From Gammaproteobacteria bacterium (GTDB lineage: Bacteria > Pseudomonadota > Gammaproteobacteria > Chromatiales > Chromatiaceae): a stretch of 39,941 nt of DNA. The DNA is taken from NCBI GenBank assembly GCA_020445315.1, contig JAGRGW010000184.1, forward strand, positions 1 through 39,941, in the 5' to 3' direction. The notes beneath the pieces were generated by a model that had not been told where the DNA came from, made no database searches, and saw nothing but the letters and a program-made list of their open reading frames with translations. Positions 30,079 through 39,891 of this stretch are shown here, piece by piece. Position 1 is the stretch's first letter. Each line of letters begins with the position of its first letter. The position numbers and the translations under genes are program-made.

Positions 30079-31170
30079 TCAGCCGCGCGCCGCGGTCCAG
30101 CCGTAGGGTGTCGGGTCGACGATCGGCTCGCGACCGAGCACCAGGTCGGTGACCAGGCGTGCCGAGGCCGGCCCGAGGACGATGCCGTTGCGGAAATGGC
30201 CGGCATTGACGTATAGGCCCGCGATCTCCGGGTGGCGCCCGATGTACGGCACCCCTGCCGGTGACGACGGCCGCAGCCCGGCCCAGTGGGCCTCGACCTC
30301 GGCGTTTTTCAGCACCGGGAAACGCGTGGTGGCGATCTCGAACAATTCGTCCCGCGCGGCGTCGGTGGTCTGTTTCTCGAAGCCGGCGTACTCGATGGTG
30401 CTGCCGAACAGCGTGCGGCCGTCGCGCCGCGGGATGACGTAGCGATTCTGCTCCAGCACCATGCGCGTGATCGTGCCGGGCCTTGCCCGGAACAACAGCA
30501 TCTGGCCACGCACGGGTTCGATGGCCGGCGGTGCCGGCAGGTCTGACAGCAGTCCCGCGCTCCAGGCACCGGCGCAGACGATGACGGCATCACCCCGGGT
30601 GTCGCCGGTCGCACTGCGTACACCGATGCAGCGGTCGCCATCGCGCAGCAGGCTGCCGACCGGCGATTGCGGCCGGATGGACACGCCCAGTTGTTCGAGT
30701 CGCGTCCGTAACGCCTGCACCATGCGCGGGTTGCGTACCTGGCCGACCGTCGGCATCCACAGTGCATCGTCGACGGGTTCGGCGGCCTCGGGCTCGAGTT
30801 CGGCGAAGGTTGCGGCATCGATCTGTTCGACGACGCGACCGTGCCGGCCTGCCCATGCGCGGGCCTGCTCGATCTCGTCCGGTGCAATCAGGATCAGTCC
30901 GCTGGGCGTGTACTCGGGGTCTGTGCCGGCATCCCGGGCCAGTTGATCGATCAGCCCCGGGTAGGCCTGCTGGCTCCAACTCGCCAGGCGCGTCACGCTG
31001 TCAAGGTAGCGCCACGGGAACAGCGGCGAGACGATGCCGCCGCCTGCCCACGACGATTCCCTGCCCGTCTCGCCGCGTTCGAACACGGTCACTTGCATGC
31101 CGGCGCTGGCGCACTCGAGCGCGGTGAGCATGCCGATGGCGCCCCCGCCAACGATGATGATGTGGTTCAT
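30079..31170 (-). CDS. thiO: Glycine oxidase ThiO (FAD-dependent)
   Basis: A 363-residue FAD oxidoreductase of the DAO family that makes iminoglycine for the thiazole part of thiamine. Residues 1-30 form the dinucleotide-binding fold MNHIIIVGGGAIGMLTALEC followed by the VTVFERG segment. Family motifs include SSWAGGGIVSPLFPWRY, the GAWSAGLL segment, RGQMLLFRA, GSTIEYAGF, and the C-terminal WAGLRPSSPAGVPYIGRHPE plus YVNAGHFRNGIVLGPASARL. I chose ATG 31170 because it begins directly at the Rossmann fold. Other thi genes are not in the window. Oxidation of other amino acids remains possible. Confidence 0.88.
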   Translation of the reverse strand: MNHIIIVGGGAIGMLTALECASAGMQVTVFERGETGRESSWAGGGIVSPLFPWRYLDSVTRLASWSQQAYPGLIDQLARDAGTDPEYTPSGLILIAPDEIEQARAWAGRHGRVVEQIDAATFAELEPEAAEPVDDALWMPTVGQVRNPRMVQALRTRLEQLGVSIRPQSPVGSLLRDGDRCIGVRSATGDTRGDAVIVCAGAWSAGLLSDLPAPPAIEPVRGQMLLFRARPGTITRMVLEQNRYVIPRRDGRTLFGSTIEYAGFEKQTTDAARDELFEIATTRFPVLKNAEVEAHWAGLRPSSPAGVPYIGRHPEIAGLYVNAGHFRNGIVLGPASARLVTDLVLGREPIVDPTPYGWTAARG

Positions 31171-31415
31171 GTGCTGTCTCGGCCCTGGCTGCGGCACGGT
31201 CGGCCCGCGGTCGACTGGCTAGCCGTGGGATGCGGCTTCCTGTTTCGCGAACGGGGGTGGGGCCGTGCCGGGTATCGGTCTGTCGCTAAAGGCTGACTCG
31301 ACGTCGGTCGACAACACGCTGTACGAACACGCCGTCGTTACCGCCCGTCGGGTGAAAGCGGCATCTTATCACCGCTGCGAGTGTGTCTTTAACCGGCAGC
31401 TGCTATAGACAGGTC

Positions 31416-31946
31416 ATGAAAAACCAAAACGGACTCACGCTGGTCGAACTGATGGTGACGCTGGCCGTCATCATTATCCTGCTCGCGGTCGGCATGCCGA
31501 TGTTCACCGGGGTCGTCGGCAGCAACCGGGCGACTGCCGAGGCCAACGCCCTGGTCTCAGCGCTGCAGTTGGCGCGAAGCGAGGCGGTCAAGCGCAACCT
31601 GAATGTCTACGTATGCACCGGCAGCACCGCCGGTAATCTGATAAACAGCTGCCCGATCAACACGACGAACTGGGGTGCCGGCTTCTTTGTTTTTGCCGAC
31701 CTGGATGGCGATGGCGCGCTGGATACGCCCGGCGAGATCGTGCGGCAGTGGCCGAACGACGCTGGCGTCACGACACTGACGGCCAATGCGAACGGTCGTG
31801 TGCAGTTCAACTCGGCAGGCGAGGAGGCCGCGGGTGCCGCCTGGACCTTCGAGTTCGAGAACGCGGATGCGGGGGGCGAAACCAAGCGCTGTGTCAGGGT
31901 ATCGATTACCGGCCAGGTCCGCAGTGAACGAGGGGCATGCGCATGA
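31416..31946 (+). CDS. Minor pseudopilin FimT/GspH family
   Basis: A 176-residue type IV pilus minor pilin that helps initiate pilus assembly. The class III prepilin signal MKNQNG is followed by LTLVELMVTLAVIIILLAVG, with cleavage after G6 and Glu5 of the mature protein. The GspH/FimT globular domain follows (ALQLARSEAVKRNLNVYVCT, then WGAGFFVFADLDGDGALDT). First gene of the seven-gene pilus operon. Only a weak AGG lies just upstream of ATG 31416. A candidate TATAGA box lies at about 31404, inside the 245-bp gap from thiO. The FimT versus FimU assignment is not resolved. Confidence 0.9.
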   Translation: MKNQNGLTLVELMVTLAVIIILLAVGMPMFTGVVGSNRATAEANALVSALQLARSEAVKRNLNVYVCTGSTAGNLINSCPINTTNWGAGFFVFADLDGDGALDTPGEIVRQWPNDAGVTTLTANANGRVQFNSAGEEAAGAAWTFEFENADAGGETKRCVRVSITGQVRSERGACA

Positions 31947-32476
31947 GGAAATCGGTTCGTCAATGGCGGCGGTTACCGCTCCATCATCGGCACGGCAGTC
32001 GTGGCTTCACGCTGCTCGAGGTGCTGGTGTCGCTGCTGGTGCTGTCGATTGGCCTGATCGGTGTCGCCGGTCTGCAACTGCTTGGTGTCAGCAATTCGCG
32101 CGATGCCTATTTCCGGACCCAGGCGGTGATGCTGTCATACGACATCAGTGACCGCATGCGGGCCAACCAGGATGCAGTCGATTCGGCCAGCTACAGCGGC
32201 AACGCCGGCACCCTGAACAGTAACTGCCGGTCGACCACGGGTTGCACGCCGGCGCAGATGGCCGGCGATGACGTCGCGTTGTGGAAGCTGGCGCTGGCGG
32301 CGCTGCCGGGCGGCGAGGGCGTGGTCTGCATCGACAGCACTTTCGACGACGGCAGTGGCGAGGGATCGCCGGCCTGCGACGGCGTCGGAAACCAGTACGC
32401 GGTCAAGGTCTGGTGGGATGACGACCGTAACGCGGCGACGGACAAGGAGAGGCTGGTAACGGTGGTCGTGCCATGA
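31943..32476 (+). CDS. pilV: Minor pilin PilV
   Basis: A 177-residue minor pilin with a long basic leader followed by RGFTLLEVLVSLLVLSIGLI, the prepilin helix with Glu5. The sequence GVAGLQLLGVSNSRDAYFRT, then DISDRMRANQDAVDSASYS, is typical of PilV. ATG 31943 overlaps the fimT stop (ATGA) and has GAGGGG 8 bp upstream; ATG 31937 is an alternative. It joins PilW, PilX and PilE in the priming complex at the pilus tip. Confidence 0.92.
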   Translation: MRKSVRQWRRLPLHHRHGSRGFTLLEVLVSLLVLSIGLIGVAGLQLLGVSNSRDAYFRTQAVMLSYDISDRMRANQDAVDSASYSGNAGTLNSNCRSTTGCTPAQMAGDDVALWKLALAALPGGEGVVCIDSTFDDGSGEGSPACDGVGNQYAVKVWWDDDRNAATDKERLVTVVVP

Positions 32477-33555
32477 AAATGATGAGTTCACGAATCTATC
32501 GGCAGGCCGGCCTGACCCTGATCGAGCTGATGGTCTCGCTGGTGCTGGGGCTGGTGCTGATGGCCGGCGTCATCCAGCTGTTTGCCGCCAACAAGACCTC
32601 CTACCAGTTGACCGGGCAGATCTCGGCCATGCAGGAAAACGCCCGCTACGCGATGTCGCGACTGGAGCGCGATATCCGCATGGCGGGGTACACGGGCTGC
32701 ACCGGGCGTGACCAGGAAGGCGTCGTCATCAATATCGAGTTCACGGCATCTTCCCAGTTCACGCCCGACAACGGTGTCGAGGGCTGGGAAGCCAGCAATA
32801 CCAGCTATGGGAACTACTCGGTCATTGCCGATGATGCGTCGGTGTCCGATGCCAGTTCATCGGGGTGGACAACGGCCGGCAGCACGACGCCGGTGCTGGA
32901 CAGTTCGACCAACGCGCTGGCGAGTTCCGATGTCATCCGGCTTTGGCATGTCGATGGCGACGGTGTGCTGGTCGACGTTTCCGGATCGACGGTGTCGGCG
33001 GGTTCGACGCCGCCCTATGCGGCCGCCGATACCATGATGCTGACGGACTGTACCAATGCCGATATCGCGCACGTGTGCAGCTTGAGCGGTAATGATGCGA
33101 GTCTGAACTGTGCGACCAACGGCTCGCTGTCGCTGTTGAACAGCGATGGTGGTGCACACGCCTTCAAGCTCGCCGGCTGGGTCTATTACATCGGCAAGCG
33201 CGGCGGCACGGCGACCAATCCGCCGTCGCTGTTCCGTCGCGAGATCAGTGCCAACGGCGTTGCCGGTACCGCGCAGGAATTGGTCGAGGGTGTCGAGGCC
33301 TTGCAGTTGCAGTACGGTGTCGACACCGGCACCGTGCCGGATGGCGTGGCCGACGCCTACGTCAACGCCAACCAGGTGACCGACTGGAACAACGTCGTCA
33401 GCGTGCGCGTACACCTGTTGATGCAGAGCGACAGCGACAACGTCGTCGACGGATCGCAGACGTTCAGTTTCAATGGCGCCACTGTCACGGCCAGTGATGG
33501 CCGACTGCGCTATCCCTTCGTTGCCACTGTTTCGCTGAGGAACCGCTCCCGATGA
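32473..33555 (+). CDS. pilW: Minor pilin PilW
   Basis: A 360-residue large minor pilin. The prepilin signal is RQAGLTLIELMVSLVLGLVL, then MAGVIQLFAANKTSYQLTGQ and AMQENARYAMSRLERDIRMA, which is diagnostic of PilW. The large serine/threonine-rich globular domain follows. It overlaps pilV and pilX by 4 bp on both sides. It acts with PilV, PilX and PilY1 in pilus assembly and tip display. Confidence 0.94.
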   Translation: MKMMSSRIYRQAGLTLIELMVSLVLGLVLMAGVIQLFAANKTSYQLTGQISAMQENARYAMSRLERDIRMAGYTGCTGRDQEGVVINIEFTASSQFTPDNGVEGWEASNTSYGNYSVIADDASVSDASSSGWTTAGSTTPVLDSSTNALASSDVIRLWHVDGDGVLVDVSGSTVSAGSTPPYAAADTMMLTDCTNADIAHVCSLSGNDASLNCATNGSLSLLNSDGGAHAFKLAGWVYYIGKRGGTATNPPSLFRREISANGVAGTAQELVEGVEALQLQYGVDTGTVPDGVADAYVNANQVTDWNNVVSVRVHLLMQSDSDNVVDGSQTFSFNGATVTASDGRLRYPFVATVSLRNRSR

Positions 33556-34121
33556 GCAAATGGAAGCAACAGGCGCGGGGTTCCGTGCTGATCGTTTCGC
33601 TGGTAATCCTGCTGGTACTGACCTTGCTCGGTATTTCGGGCATGGACGGTACCGTGATGCAGGAGCGCATGGCCGGCAACATGCAGGAAGGCCTGTCGGG
33701 ATTCCAGGCCGCCGAGGCGGGACTGCGTGACGGCGAGCTCGAGGCCCGCGTTAGCCTTGATCCGACCACGGTGTTCACGACCAGTTGCACCGGTGGGCTG
33801 TGCGAGCCGGCCGATCCGGCTTCTGCGGACTACGACGTCTGGGTGACGAGCACCTCGAGCGCCGTCTACTGGGATTCGAGCGACGCTACGAACGATCGCA
33901 ACACCCGCGAGTATGGCGACAACACGGCGAACACCTCGCTGCAGAACGTCAGCCGTCAGCCGGCGTACATTGTCGAACGCCTGCAGGTGGTCGAGCGCGG
34001 TGCCAGTATCGTGGCCGGTTTCGCCAGCCAGCCGTCGAGTGAATGGTACCGCGTCACGGCACGTGGTTTCGGGCGCAACGGCCAGTCTCAATCGACGCTC
34101 CAGAGCGTGATCAGGAAGTAG
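33552..34121 (+). CDS. pilX: Minor pilin PilX
   Basis: A 189-residue minor pilin. The N-terminus has RGSVLIVSLVILLVLTLLGI in place of a canonical FTLxE signal, as usual for PilX. The conserved GMDGTVMQERMAGNMQEGLSGFQAAEAGLR segment region follows (MDGTVMQERMAGNMQ, FQAAEAGLRDGE). A cysteine pair (TTSCTGGLCEP) lies mid-protein. ATG 33552 overlaps the pilW stop. Confidence 0.92.
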   Translation: MSKWKQQARGSVLIVSLVILLVLTLLGISGMDGTVMQERMAGNMQEGLSGFQAAEAGLRDGELEARVSLDPTTVFTTSCTGGLCEPADPASADYDVWVTSTSSAVYWDSSDATNDRNTREYGDNTANTSLQNVSRQPAYIVERLQVVERGASIVAGFASQPSSEWYRVTARGFGRNGQSQSTLQSVIRK

Positions 34122-34139
34122 GGTCACCGGGGATACATC

Positions 34140-37100
34140 ATGAAAACGTCATTCAGAAAAACCTTGACGACGACCGCGGCAGCGCTGCTGGTCTGCATCG
34201 GTGGCAGCGCGCGGGCGGGTATCCTGACCCTTGCCGAGACACCGCTGTTCCTGACCGCATCGGTCGATCCCAACGTGTACTTCCTGCTCGACGACTCCGG
34301 CAGCATGGACTGGGAGATCCTGGTGACCGAGGGTGACAATGGTAGGGGGCTCAATTACACCGGCACGACGCCGCCGTCGATATCCACATCGGCGGATTAC
34401 GCCTACCTGTTTCACAACGGTACGACGGGGTCGGGCGGGTCCTACCTGTTCTCCAACTCCGGTGATTTCAAGCGCGTCGAAGACGAAGACGAGGACAGTG
34501 GCAAGAGTTACTGGCGCTTCCGCAATGCTGCCTATAACAAGCTGTATTACGACCCGTCGGTGACCTATCTCCCCTGGGCGGGGACCGACTCGTCAGGTGC
34601 GGTGCTGTTTACCAACGCGCCGGCCAACGCCGCGCCGTGGGATCCGAAAGACAGTTCCGACGGCACGCTCAACCTGATATCGACCAGCAGCAGTTACTAC
34701 CGGGCCAAGTACTATCGATGGAACGATGTCGACAATGATGGCTGGACCGACCCGACGGGCGAGCATACGGCCGTTGAGATCCGTTCGTCGACGCCGAATT
34801 ACGTCGGTGAAGGCCGTGATGCGCGGACCGACTGTGTCAACGCGGCAAGTGCGACCTGCACCTACGCGGAAGAGATCCAGAACTTTGCCAACTGGTTTAC
34901 TTACTACCGCAAGCGCAGTTACGTGGCCTGGGCGGCTATCGGAAAGGTTGTCACGGACACCACTTCCGTGCGAACCGGCATCTACCGGCTCAACCTGGGG
35001 CTGTTCGAGCACGGCAGCGGCCCTCAGACGGTGTTCGAGTTGGAGGACTCCACCGACAAGTACAACATTCTCAATTCGCTGTATTGCCGGACGGGCTCCG
35101 GCTGCGTCGGTGGCGGTACGCCGACCCGGCCGGCGATGCAGGGTCTGGGTGACTTCTTTGCCGGCAATGATTCCCCGATCCTGCCGGCGAATGCCGGTGG
35201 TAAATGCCAACAGAACTTCAACGTCACGGTTACGGACGGGTACTGGAACTCCGGTTCGCCGAGTGTCGGCAACGAGGACGGCAACGATGACACGAACTTC
35301 GATGGCGATGAGAACGACTCGACCGGTGAGGGCTATCAGTATGCCGACAGTTATTCGAACACGCTGGCTGACGTGGCCATGCGTTTCTACGAGGATGACC
35401 TGAAACCGGACGACGCCGTCTACCCGGACGAGGTGCCGACAATTGCCGGTATCGACGAAGCCTCGCATCAACACCTGGTCACTTATGGCGTGGCCTTCGG
35501 CGTGGTCGGGACCCTCGATCCTTTCGGTACCAAGACGCCCAGCGATGCAACGGATACGGACCCTACGGACGCGGGTTTCAACTGGCCGTCGGTGACGGCC
35601 GATGGGCCGACGACCATCGACGACCTTTGGCACTCCGCCTATAACGGGCGCGGCCAGTTCCTCAGTGCTGGCAACCCCGAGCAGTTGATCACCTCGCTGG
35701 GCGCGGCGCTGAACAGTATCGCCGACCGGACGGCGTCGTCGTCATCGGTCGCCCTGAGTTCAGGCTTCCTCAACAGCGGCAGCCTGTTGTTCCAGGCGCG
35801 CTTCGACAGTAGCGACTGGAGTGGCCAGTTGTTGGCCTACAGCATCGTCGCGTCCGGTAGCGGCGTTGGTAACCTGGGCTCCGTACCCCAGTGGGATGCC
35901 GGGTGTGTACTGACCGGGGGGCTGTGCCCGACGACGACTGCACGTACCAGCTACACGGGACAAAACTGGTCGACCGGCCGCGAGATCATCACGATCAAGC
36001 CGTCGACGGGTGCCGGTATCCCGTTCCGCTGGCCGAGCAACCCGTCCACGCCGGGTACGACCGAACTCGACACCTCGCAGACCACGGCACTGAAGACCGA
36101 GCCCCTGTCGTTTATCGCGTCTCCGCTGAGCCCGACGATCGAGACGGATGCGATAGGCGAGTCGCGCCTCGAGTTCCTGCGTGGCCGCACCGTCAACTCG
36201 ATGCGCTCGCGGCCCAGTATCCTCGGCGACATCATCAACTCCAACCCGGTGTACGTGGCGGCGCCGGCATTCGCCTACCCCGACAGCCTGGAGTCGCAGC
36301 CTTATTCGTCGTTCGCCAGCACTTACGCCAACCGCAAGGCAATGATCTACGTCGGTGCGAATGACGGCATGTTGCATGCGTTCGACGCCAGCAATACATC
36401 GACCGGTGGAACCGAAATGCTGGCCTACGTGCCGAGCGAGGTCTATCAACATCTCTCGGCGCTGACATCGGTGCAGTACGGTACGAACATCGGCCACCGT
36501 ACCTTCGTCGACGCCTCGCCGACCGCCGGCGACGTGTTCTGGGGCTCGTCGTGGAAGACGGTCCTCGTCGGTGCGCTGGGCAAGGGAGGGCAGGGCCTGT
36601 TCGCGCTCAACGTCACTAACCCGACGGCGACGAACTACCAGGAATCCAACGCATCCAGTCTGGTGCTCTGGGAGTTCACCGATGCCGACGATGCCGACCT
36701 GGGGTTCACCTATGGCCAGCCGGCCATCGTGCGCATGCACAACGGCAAGTGGGCAGCCATCATCGGCAATGGGTACAACAACACCGACAACCGGAACAGC
36801 ACCGACAGCCACGTCAGTTCGACCGGCAACGGAGTCGTCTACGTCATCGATATCGAGACCGGTGCGGTGATCAAGAAGTTCAACACCGGCGAGGGGACCG
36901 CCGATGATCCCACCGGTGCAGCCAGGCCGAACGGTGTTGCCACGCCGTCGCCGGTCGACCTGGACGGTGATCGTATCGTCGACTACATCTACGCGCCCGA
37001 CCTGTTCGGGAACGTCTGGAAGCTCGACGTGACCGACGCCAGCGCGGCCAACTGGGATTTCGCCTACAAGTCGGGCAGCACGCCGGTGCCGTTCTTCATC

Positions 37101-37988
37101 GCCAAGAACGCTGCCGGAACCAGCCTGCCGATCACGACCCGGATCGAAGTGGGGCTGCATCCGAACCTGGCTGGCCAGATGATTTATTTCGGTACCGGCA
37201 AGTACATCGAGACCGGTGACAACTCGACGACCGGGCAGGACACGCAGGTCTTTTACGGTGTCTGGGACCGCAACGAGGCGGTCAGTAGTCTCAGCGTGAT
37301 CACCCGTGGTCATCTCGAGCCGCAGGCGATCGTCGAGGAACTGCCGTTCTCGGGCGTGAATACCGATCCGGACGATGTGCGCCGAACGTCCTCCAACAAT
37401 TTCGCATGGCATATTGCCGGTGGCCTGCCGCAGACCAATTTGTCCGCGACGACCCGAAGTAATGATCCCGGAAGACTGGGCTGGTACATGGACCTGTACA
37501 GCACGGAGGGCGGAAACACCAACAACTATGGCGAACGCATGGTGGCCGACCCGGTGCTGCGTGACGGCAAGATCATTTTCGTCACGCTGCTGCCGCTGGA
37601 CGATCCCTGCGACTTCGGTGGCGACAGCTGGCTGATGGAAGTCAGCGCGGCGACTGGCAGCCGTCTTCCGATCACGCCGTTCGATCTGAATGGCGACGGC
37701 AATTTCGATACCGATGATTTTGTGTCGGACGGCGCAGGTGGAACCGAGGCCGTGGGTGGCGTGAAGTCGGGCGTGGGCATCATGCCGACGCCGGGTATCC
37801 TCAAGGACAACACCTATGGCACCGATGGCGGTGGCGGCGGTGGTGGTGGCAACGGCGACGGCGCCGGTGGCAAAGGCCGCGAGTTCAAGTATTTCAGCGG
37901 GTCCAGCGGTGCGATCCAGAAAGTCACCGAGAGCCGGGGTAACGAGTTCGTCGGGCGCCAGTCATGGCGCGAGATATTCAACAATTGA
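34140..37988 (+). CDS. pilY1: Type IV pilus tip adhesin/assembly protein PilY1
   Basis: A 1282-residue exported protein. The signal peptide is about residues 1-26. The N-terminal part carries a von Willebrand A-like start with a MIDAS-type DDSGS (D51-S53-S55). The C-terminal half is the PilY1 beta-propeller, with RSRPSILGDIINSNPVY-like sequence, MIYVGANDGMLHAFDAS, VLVGALGKGGQGLFALNV and a Ca2+ loop DLDGDRIVD (D940, D942, D944, D948) like the one that controls pilus retraction in Pseudomonas. A glycine run near residue 1231 precedes the basic C-terminus. It acts in adhesion, surface sensing and pilus priming. Confidence 0.95.
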   Translation: MKTSFRKTLTTTAAALLVCIGGSARAGILTLAETPLFLTASVDPNVYFLLDDSGSMDWEILVTEGDNGRGLNYTGTTPPSISTSADYAYLFHNGTTGSGGSYLFSNSGDFKRVEDEDEDSGKSYWRFRNAAYNKLYYDPSVTYLPWAGTDSSGAVLFTNAPANAAPWDPKDSSDGTLNLISTSSSYYRAKYYRWNDVDNDGWTDPTGEHTAVEIRSSTPNYVGEGRDARTDCVNAASATCTYAEEIQNFANWFTYYRKRSYVAWAAIGKVVTDTTSVRTGIYRLNLGLFEHGSGPQTVFELEDSTDKYNILNSLYCRTGSGCVGGGTPTRPAMQGLGDFFAGNDSPILPANAGGKCQQNFNVTVTDGYWNSGSPSVGNEDGNDDTNFDGDENDSTGEGYQYADSYSNTLADVAMRFYEDDLKPDDAVYPDEVPTIAGIDEASHQHLVTYGVAFGVVGTLDPFGTKTPSDATDTDPTDAGFNWPSVTADGPTTIDDLWHSAYNGRGQFLSAGNPEQLITSLGAALNSIADRTASSSSVALSSGFLNSGSLLFQARFDSSDWSGQLLAYSIVASGSGVGNLGSVPQWDAGCVLTGGLCPTTTARTSYTGQNWSTGREIITIKPSTGAGIPFRWPSNPSTPGTTELDTSQTTALKTEPLSFIASPLSPTIETDAIGESRLEFLRGRTVNSMRSRPSILGDIINSNPVYVAAPAFAYPDSLESQPYSSFASTYANRKAMIYVGANDGMLHAFDASNTSTGGTEMLAYVPSEVYQHLSALTSVQYGTNIGHRTFVDASPTAGDVFWGSSWKTVLVGALGKGGQGLFALNVTNPTATNYQESNASSLVLWEFTDADDADLGFTYGQPAIVRMHNGKWAAIIGNGYNNTDNRNSTDSHVSSTGNGVVYVIDIETGAVIKKFNTGEGTADDPTGAARPNGVATPSPVDLDGDRIVDYIYAPDLFGNVWKLDVTDASAANWDFAYKSGSTPVPFFIAKNAAGTSLPITTRIEVGLHPNLAGQMIYFGTGKYIETGDNSTTGQDTQVFYGVWDRNEAVSSLSVITRGHLEPQAIVEELPFSGVNTDPDDVRRTSSNNFAWHIAGGLPQTNLSATTRSNDPGRLGWYMDLYSTEGGNTNNYGERMVADPVLRDGKIIFVTLLPLDDPCDFGGDSWLMEVSAATGSRLPITPFDLNGDGNFDTDDFVSDGAGGTEAVGGVKSGVGIMPTPGILKDNTYGTDGGGGGGGGNGDGAGGKGREFKYFSGSSGAIQKVTESRGNEFVGRQSWREIFNN

Positions 37989-37993
37989 GATCG

Positions 37994-38302
37994 ATGGTTA
38001 TGTTCAGGAACTTTGTGATCGCATGGCTGTTGCTTGGCGGACTGGCGGCCCCGGCGGCAGCGGTAAGCTACGGTGACGAAGGCCTATCGGGCCGGGTTCA
38101 CCTGATGGATCGGCAATGGTACTTCGTGGCAGACCGCAAGTACGTGATCGCGGATTACACCCGTATCGAGACCTACGACGAACAACCCCTGTCGAGAAAG
38201 GATCTGGTCGACGGGCGCTTGTCCCACATGTTGTCGTCAACGAGCACGGATGTCGGTGGCACACCAATAGTCACGCATATGCGCATGGGGCCGCCGATAT
38301 GA
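37994..38302 (+). CDS. Small exported protein in PilY2 position
   Basis: A 102-residue protein 5 bp after pilY1. It has a signal peptide (FRNFVIAWLLLGGLAAPAAA) and a mature part of about 80 residues (VHLMDRQWYFVADRKYVIAD). In Pseudomonas the same slot, between pilY1 and pilE, holds PilY2, a small exported protein needed for normal piliation. The assignment rests on position, size and export; sequence identity to PilY2 cannot be judged here. Its TGA overlaps pilE's ATG. ATG 38000 is an alternative start. Confidence 0.75.
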   Translation: MVMFRNFVIAWLLLGGLAAPAAAVSYGDEGLSGRVHLMDRQWYFVADRKYVIADYTRIETYDEQPLSRKDLVDGRLSHMLSSTSTDVGGTPIVTHMRMGPPI

Positions 38303-38715
38303 AAACGAAGCAGCAGGGTCTGACACTGGTCGAACTGATGGTCGTGGTCGCGGTGCTGTCGATCATCGCCTCTGTGGCCTATCCGCTTTACACGACGCAG
38401 ATGCAGAAGATCCGGCGCGCCGATGCCAAGACCGCGCTGGCGGCGGTGGCGCTGGCGCAGGAAAGGTACTACACGGCCAACGGGGGATACGCGGCCACTT
38501 TGAGTTCGTTGCAGCTATCGACAGAACTGAGCGGTGGCCGGTCTGAAAAGGGCTACTACAACATTACACGTCTGACGGTTACCAACAGCGGCCAGAGTTA
38601 TACCGTGCAGGCGCGCAAACGTAGTGCCGCGGCCCAGGCCGACGACACCACCTGCTCCTGGTTCCAGATCGATCATACGGGTGACAGGACCGCAAGGAAC
38701 AGCAGTTGCTGGTAA
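38299..38715 (+). CDS. pilE: Minor pilin PilE
   Basis: A 138-residue pilin: KQQG cleavage site, then LTLVELMVVVAVLSIIASVA and YPLYTTQMQKIRRADAKTAL. The QERYYTANGGYAATLSSLQL block and the C-terminal disulfide-type cysteines (DDTTCSWFQID, NSSCW) are typical of PilE/type IV pilins. ATG 38299 overlaps the upstream stop (ATGA). It is the last gene of the operon; convergent with ispH across 95 bp, where I see no clear terminator. Confidence 0.92.
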   Translation: MKTKQQGLTLVELMVVVAVLSIIASVAYPLYTTQMQKIRRADAKTALAAVALAQERYYTANGGYAATLSSLQLSTELSGGRSEKGYYNITRLTVTNSGQSYTVQARKRSAAAQADDTTCSWFQIDHTGDRTARNSSCW

Positions 38716-38810
38716 CCGGCAGTCGGGGGATGCCCAGGCAGAAGTCACGACGCTGAAGCTTGTTCCATCGGCGTCATGTCTTGCCGATCATGAAGCCGGC
38801 TCGGCCATTC

Positions 38811-39761
38811 TCAGGCGGTCATCGCCTTCAACAGGTTCTTCGGCAGCGCAAACACGACGGTCTCGGGTTGGCCGTCATCGTTGTCGACACCGTCGGCGCC
38901 CCATTCCCTGAGCCGGTCGATGACGCTCTCGACGAGCACCTCGGGCGCTGACGCGCCGGCGGTCACTCCGATCGTGTCGACGCCGTCGAGCCAGTCGCGG
39001 CGGATGTCCTCGGGGCCGTCGACCAGGTACGAGGGTCGTCCCTGTTTCTCCGCAATCTCGCGCAGCCGGTTGGAGTTCGAGCTGTTGACCGAGCCGACGA
39101 CCAGCACGAGGTCGCACTTCTCGGCCAGCCGGGTCACCGCGTCCTGGCGATTCTGGGTCGCGTAGCAGATATCGTCTTTCTTCGGCCCGCGGATGCTCGG
39201 GAAGCGCTGCTGCAGGGCGTCGATGACCCGCGCCGTGTCGTGCATCGACAGCGTCGTCTGGGTGACGAAGGCGAGTTCATTGGGGTTGCGGATCACCAGG
39301 TCGTCGACGTCTTCGGGTGTTTCGACAAGGTAGATGCCGCCGACGTCGTCGGTGCAGTGGTACTGGCCCATCGTGCCCTCGACCTCGGGATGCCCCTTGT
39401 GGCCGATGAGCACGACCTCGTGCCCGGCGCGGCAGTGTCGGGCGACTTCCATGTGCACTTTCGTCACCAGCGGGCAGGTCGCATCGAACACGGTCAGGCC
39501 GCGCTGGTCGGCCTCGCCACGGACCTGCTGCGACACGCCGTGGGCGCTGAAAATGACCGTGGCGTTATCGGGGATCTCGCCGATCTCGTCGACGAAAATC
39601 GCGCCGCGCTTGCGCAGGCTGTCGACGACGAAGCGATTGTGCACGACCTCGTGACGGACGTAGATCGGCGCACCGAAGGTGTCGAGGGCGCGTTCGACGA
39701 TCTCGATTGCACGGTCGACGCCGGCGCAGAATCCCCGGGGGTTGGCGAGCAGAATTTTCAT
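38811..39761 (-). CDS. ispH: 4-hydroxy-3-methylbut-2-enyl diphosphate reductase
   Basis: A 316-residue Fe-S enzyme for the last step of the MEP isoprenoid pathway, making IPP and DMAPP in the cytosol. Start [20 protein letters not shown] contains the first cluster cysteine. The second is in [19 protein letters not shown] and the third in [13 protein letters not shown]'s preceding [14 protein letters not shown] region; conserved His and Glu segments ([22 protein letters not shown]) and the SSNS motif are present. In Pseudomonas ispH also sits next to pilE. The ATG is well placed and full length. Confidence 0.96.
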   Translation of the reverse strand: MKILLANPRGFCAGVDRAIEIVERALDTFGAPIYVRHEVVHNRFVVDSLRKRGAIFVDEIGEIPDNATVIFSAHGVSQQVRGEADQRGLTVFDATCPLVTKVHMEVARHCRAGHEVVLIGHKGHPEVEGTMGQYHCTDDVGGIYLVETPEDVDDLVIRNPNELAFVTQTTLSMHDTARVIDALQQRFPSIRGPKKDDICYATQNRQDAVTRLAEKCDLVLVVGSVNSSNSNRLREIAEKQGRPSYLVDGPEDIRRDWLDGVDTIGVTAGASAPEVLVESVIDRLREWGADGVDNDDGQPETVVFALPKNLLKAMTA

Positions 39762-39859
39762 GTCGGGATTGTCCCGGCAGGGTGGCTTGTTTTCAAGCCT
39801 GTCACATCGTCTTCGCGGCCTCGGGGGTGTTGCGATATATCCGAGTCACCATTGCCGTC

Positions 39860-39891
39860 ATCCCGGACAACGCGTAGCGATGATCCGGGAT
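39860..39891. repeat. REP-like palindromic repeat at the right edge
   Basis: Arms ATCCCGGA (39860-39867) and TCCGGGAT (39884-39891) surround a 16-bp centre. The following sequence (TTTCCCGGGAATG, then GATTCCCGCGTTCGCC) resembles the dispersed GTCATCCCGG/GATTCCCGCG palindromic repeats seen between genes in many proteobacteria. The element may continue past the window end. It lies about 100 bp upstream of ispH. Confidence 0.5.

Noticed and set aside
35760..37412. Long open frame on the minus strand inside pilY1
   Set aside because: The plus strand has a full PilY1 with conserved motifs. The antisense frame is a by-product of GC-rich codon use and has no family resemblance or ribosome-binding site.
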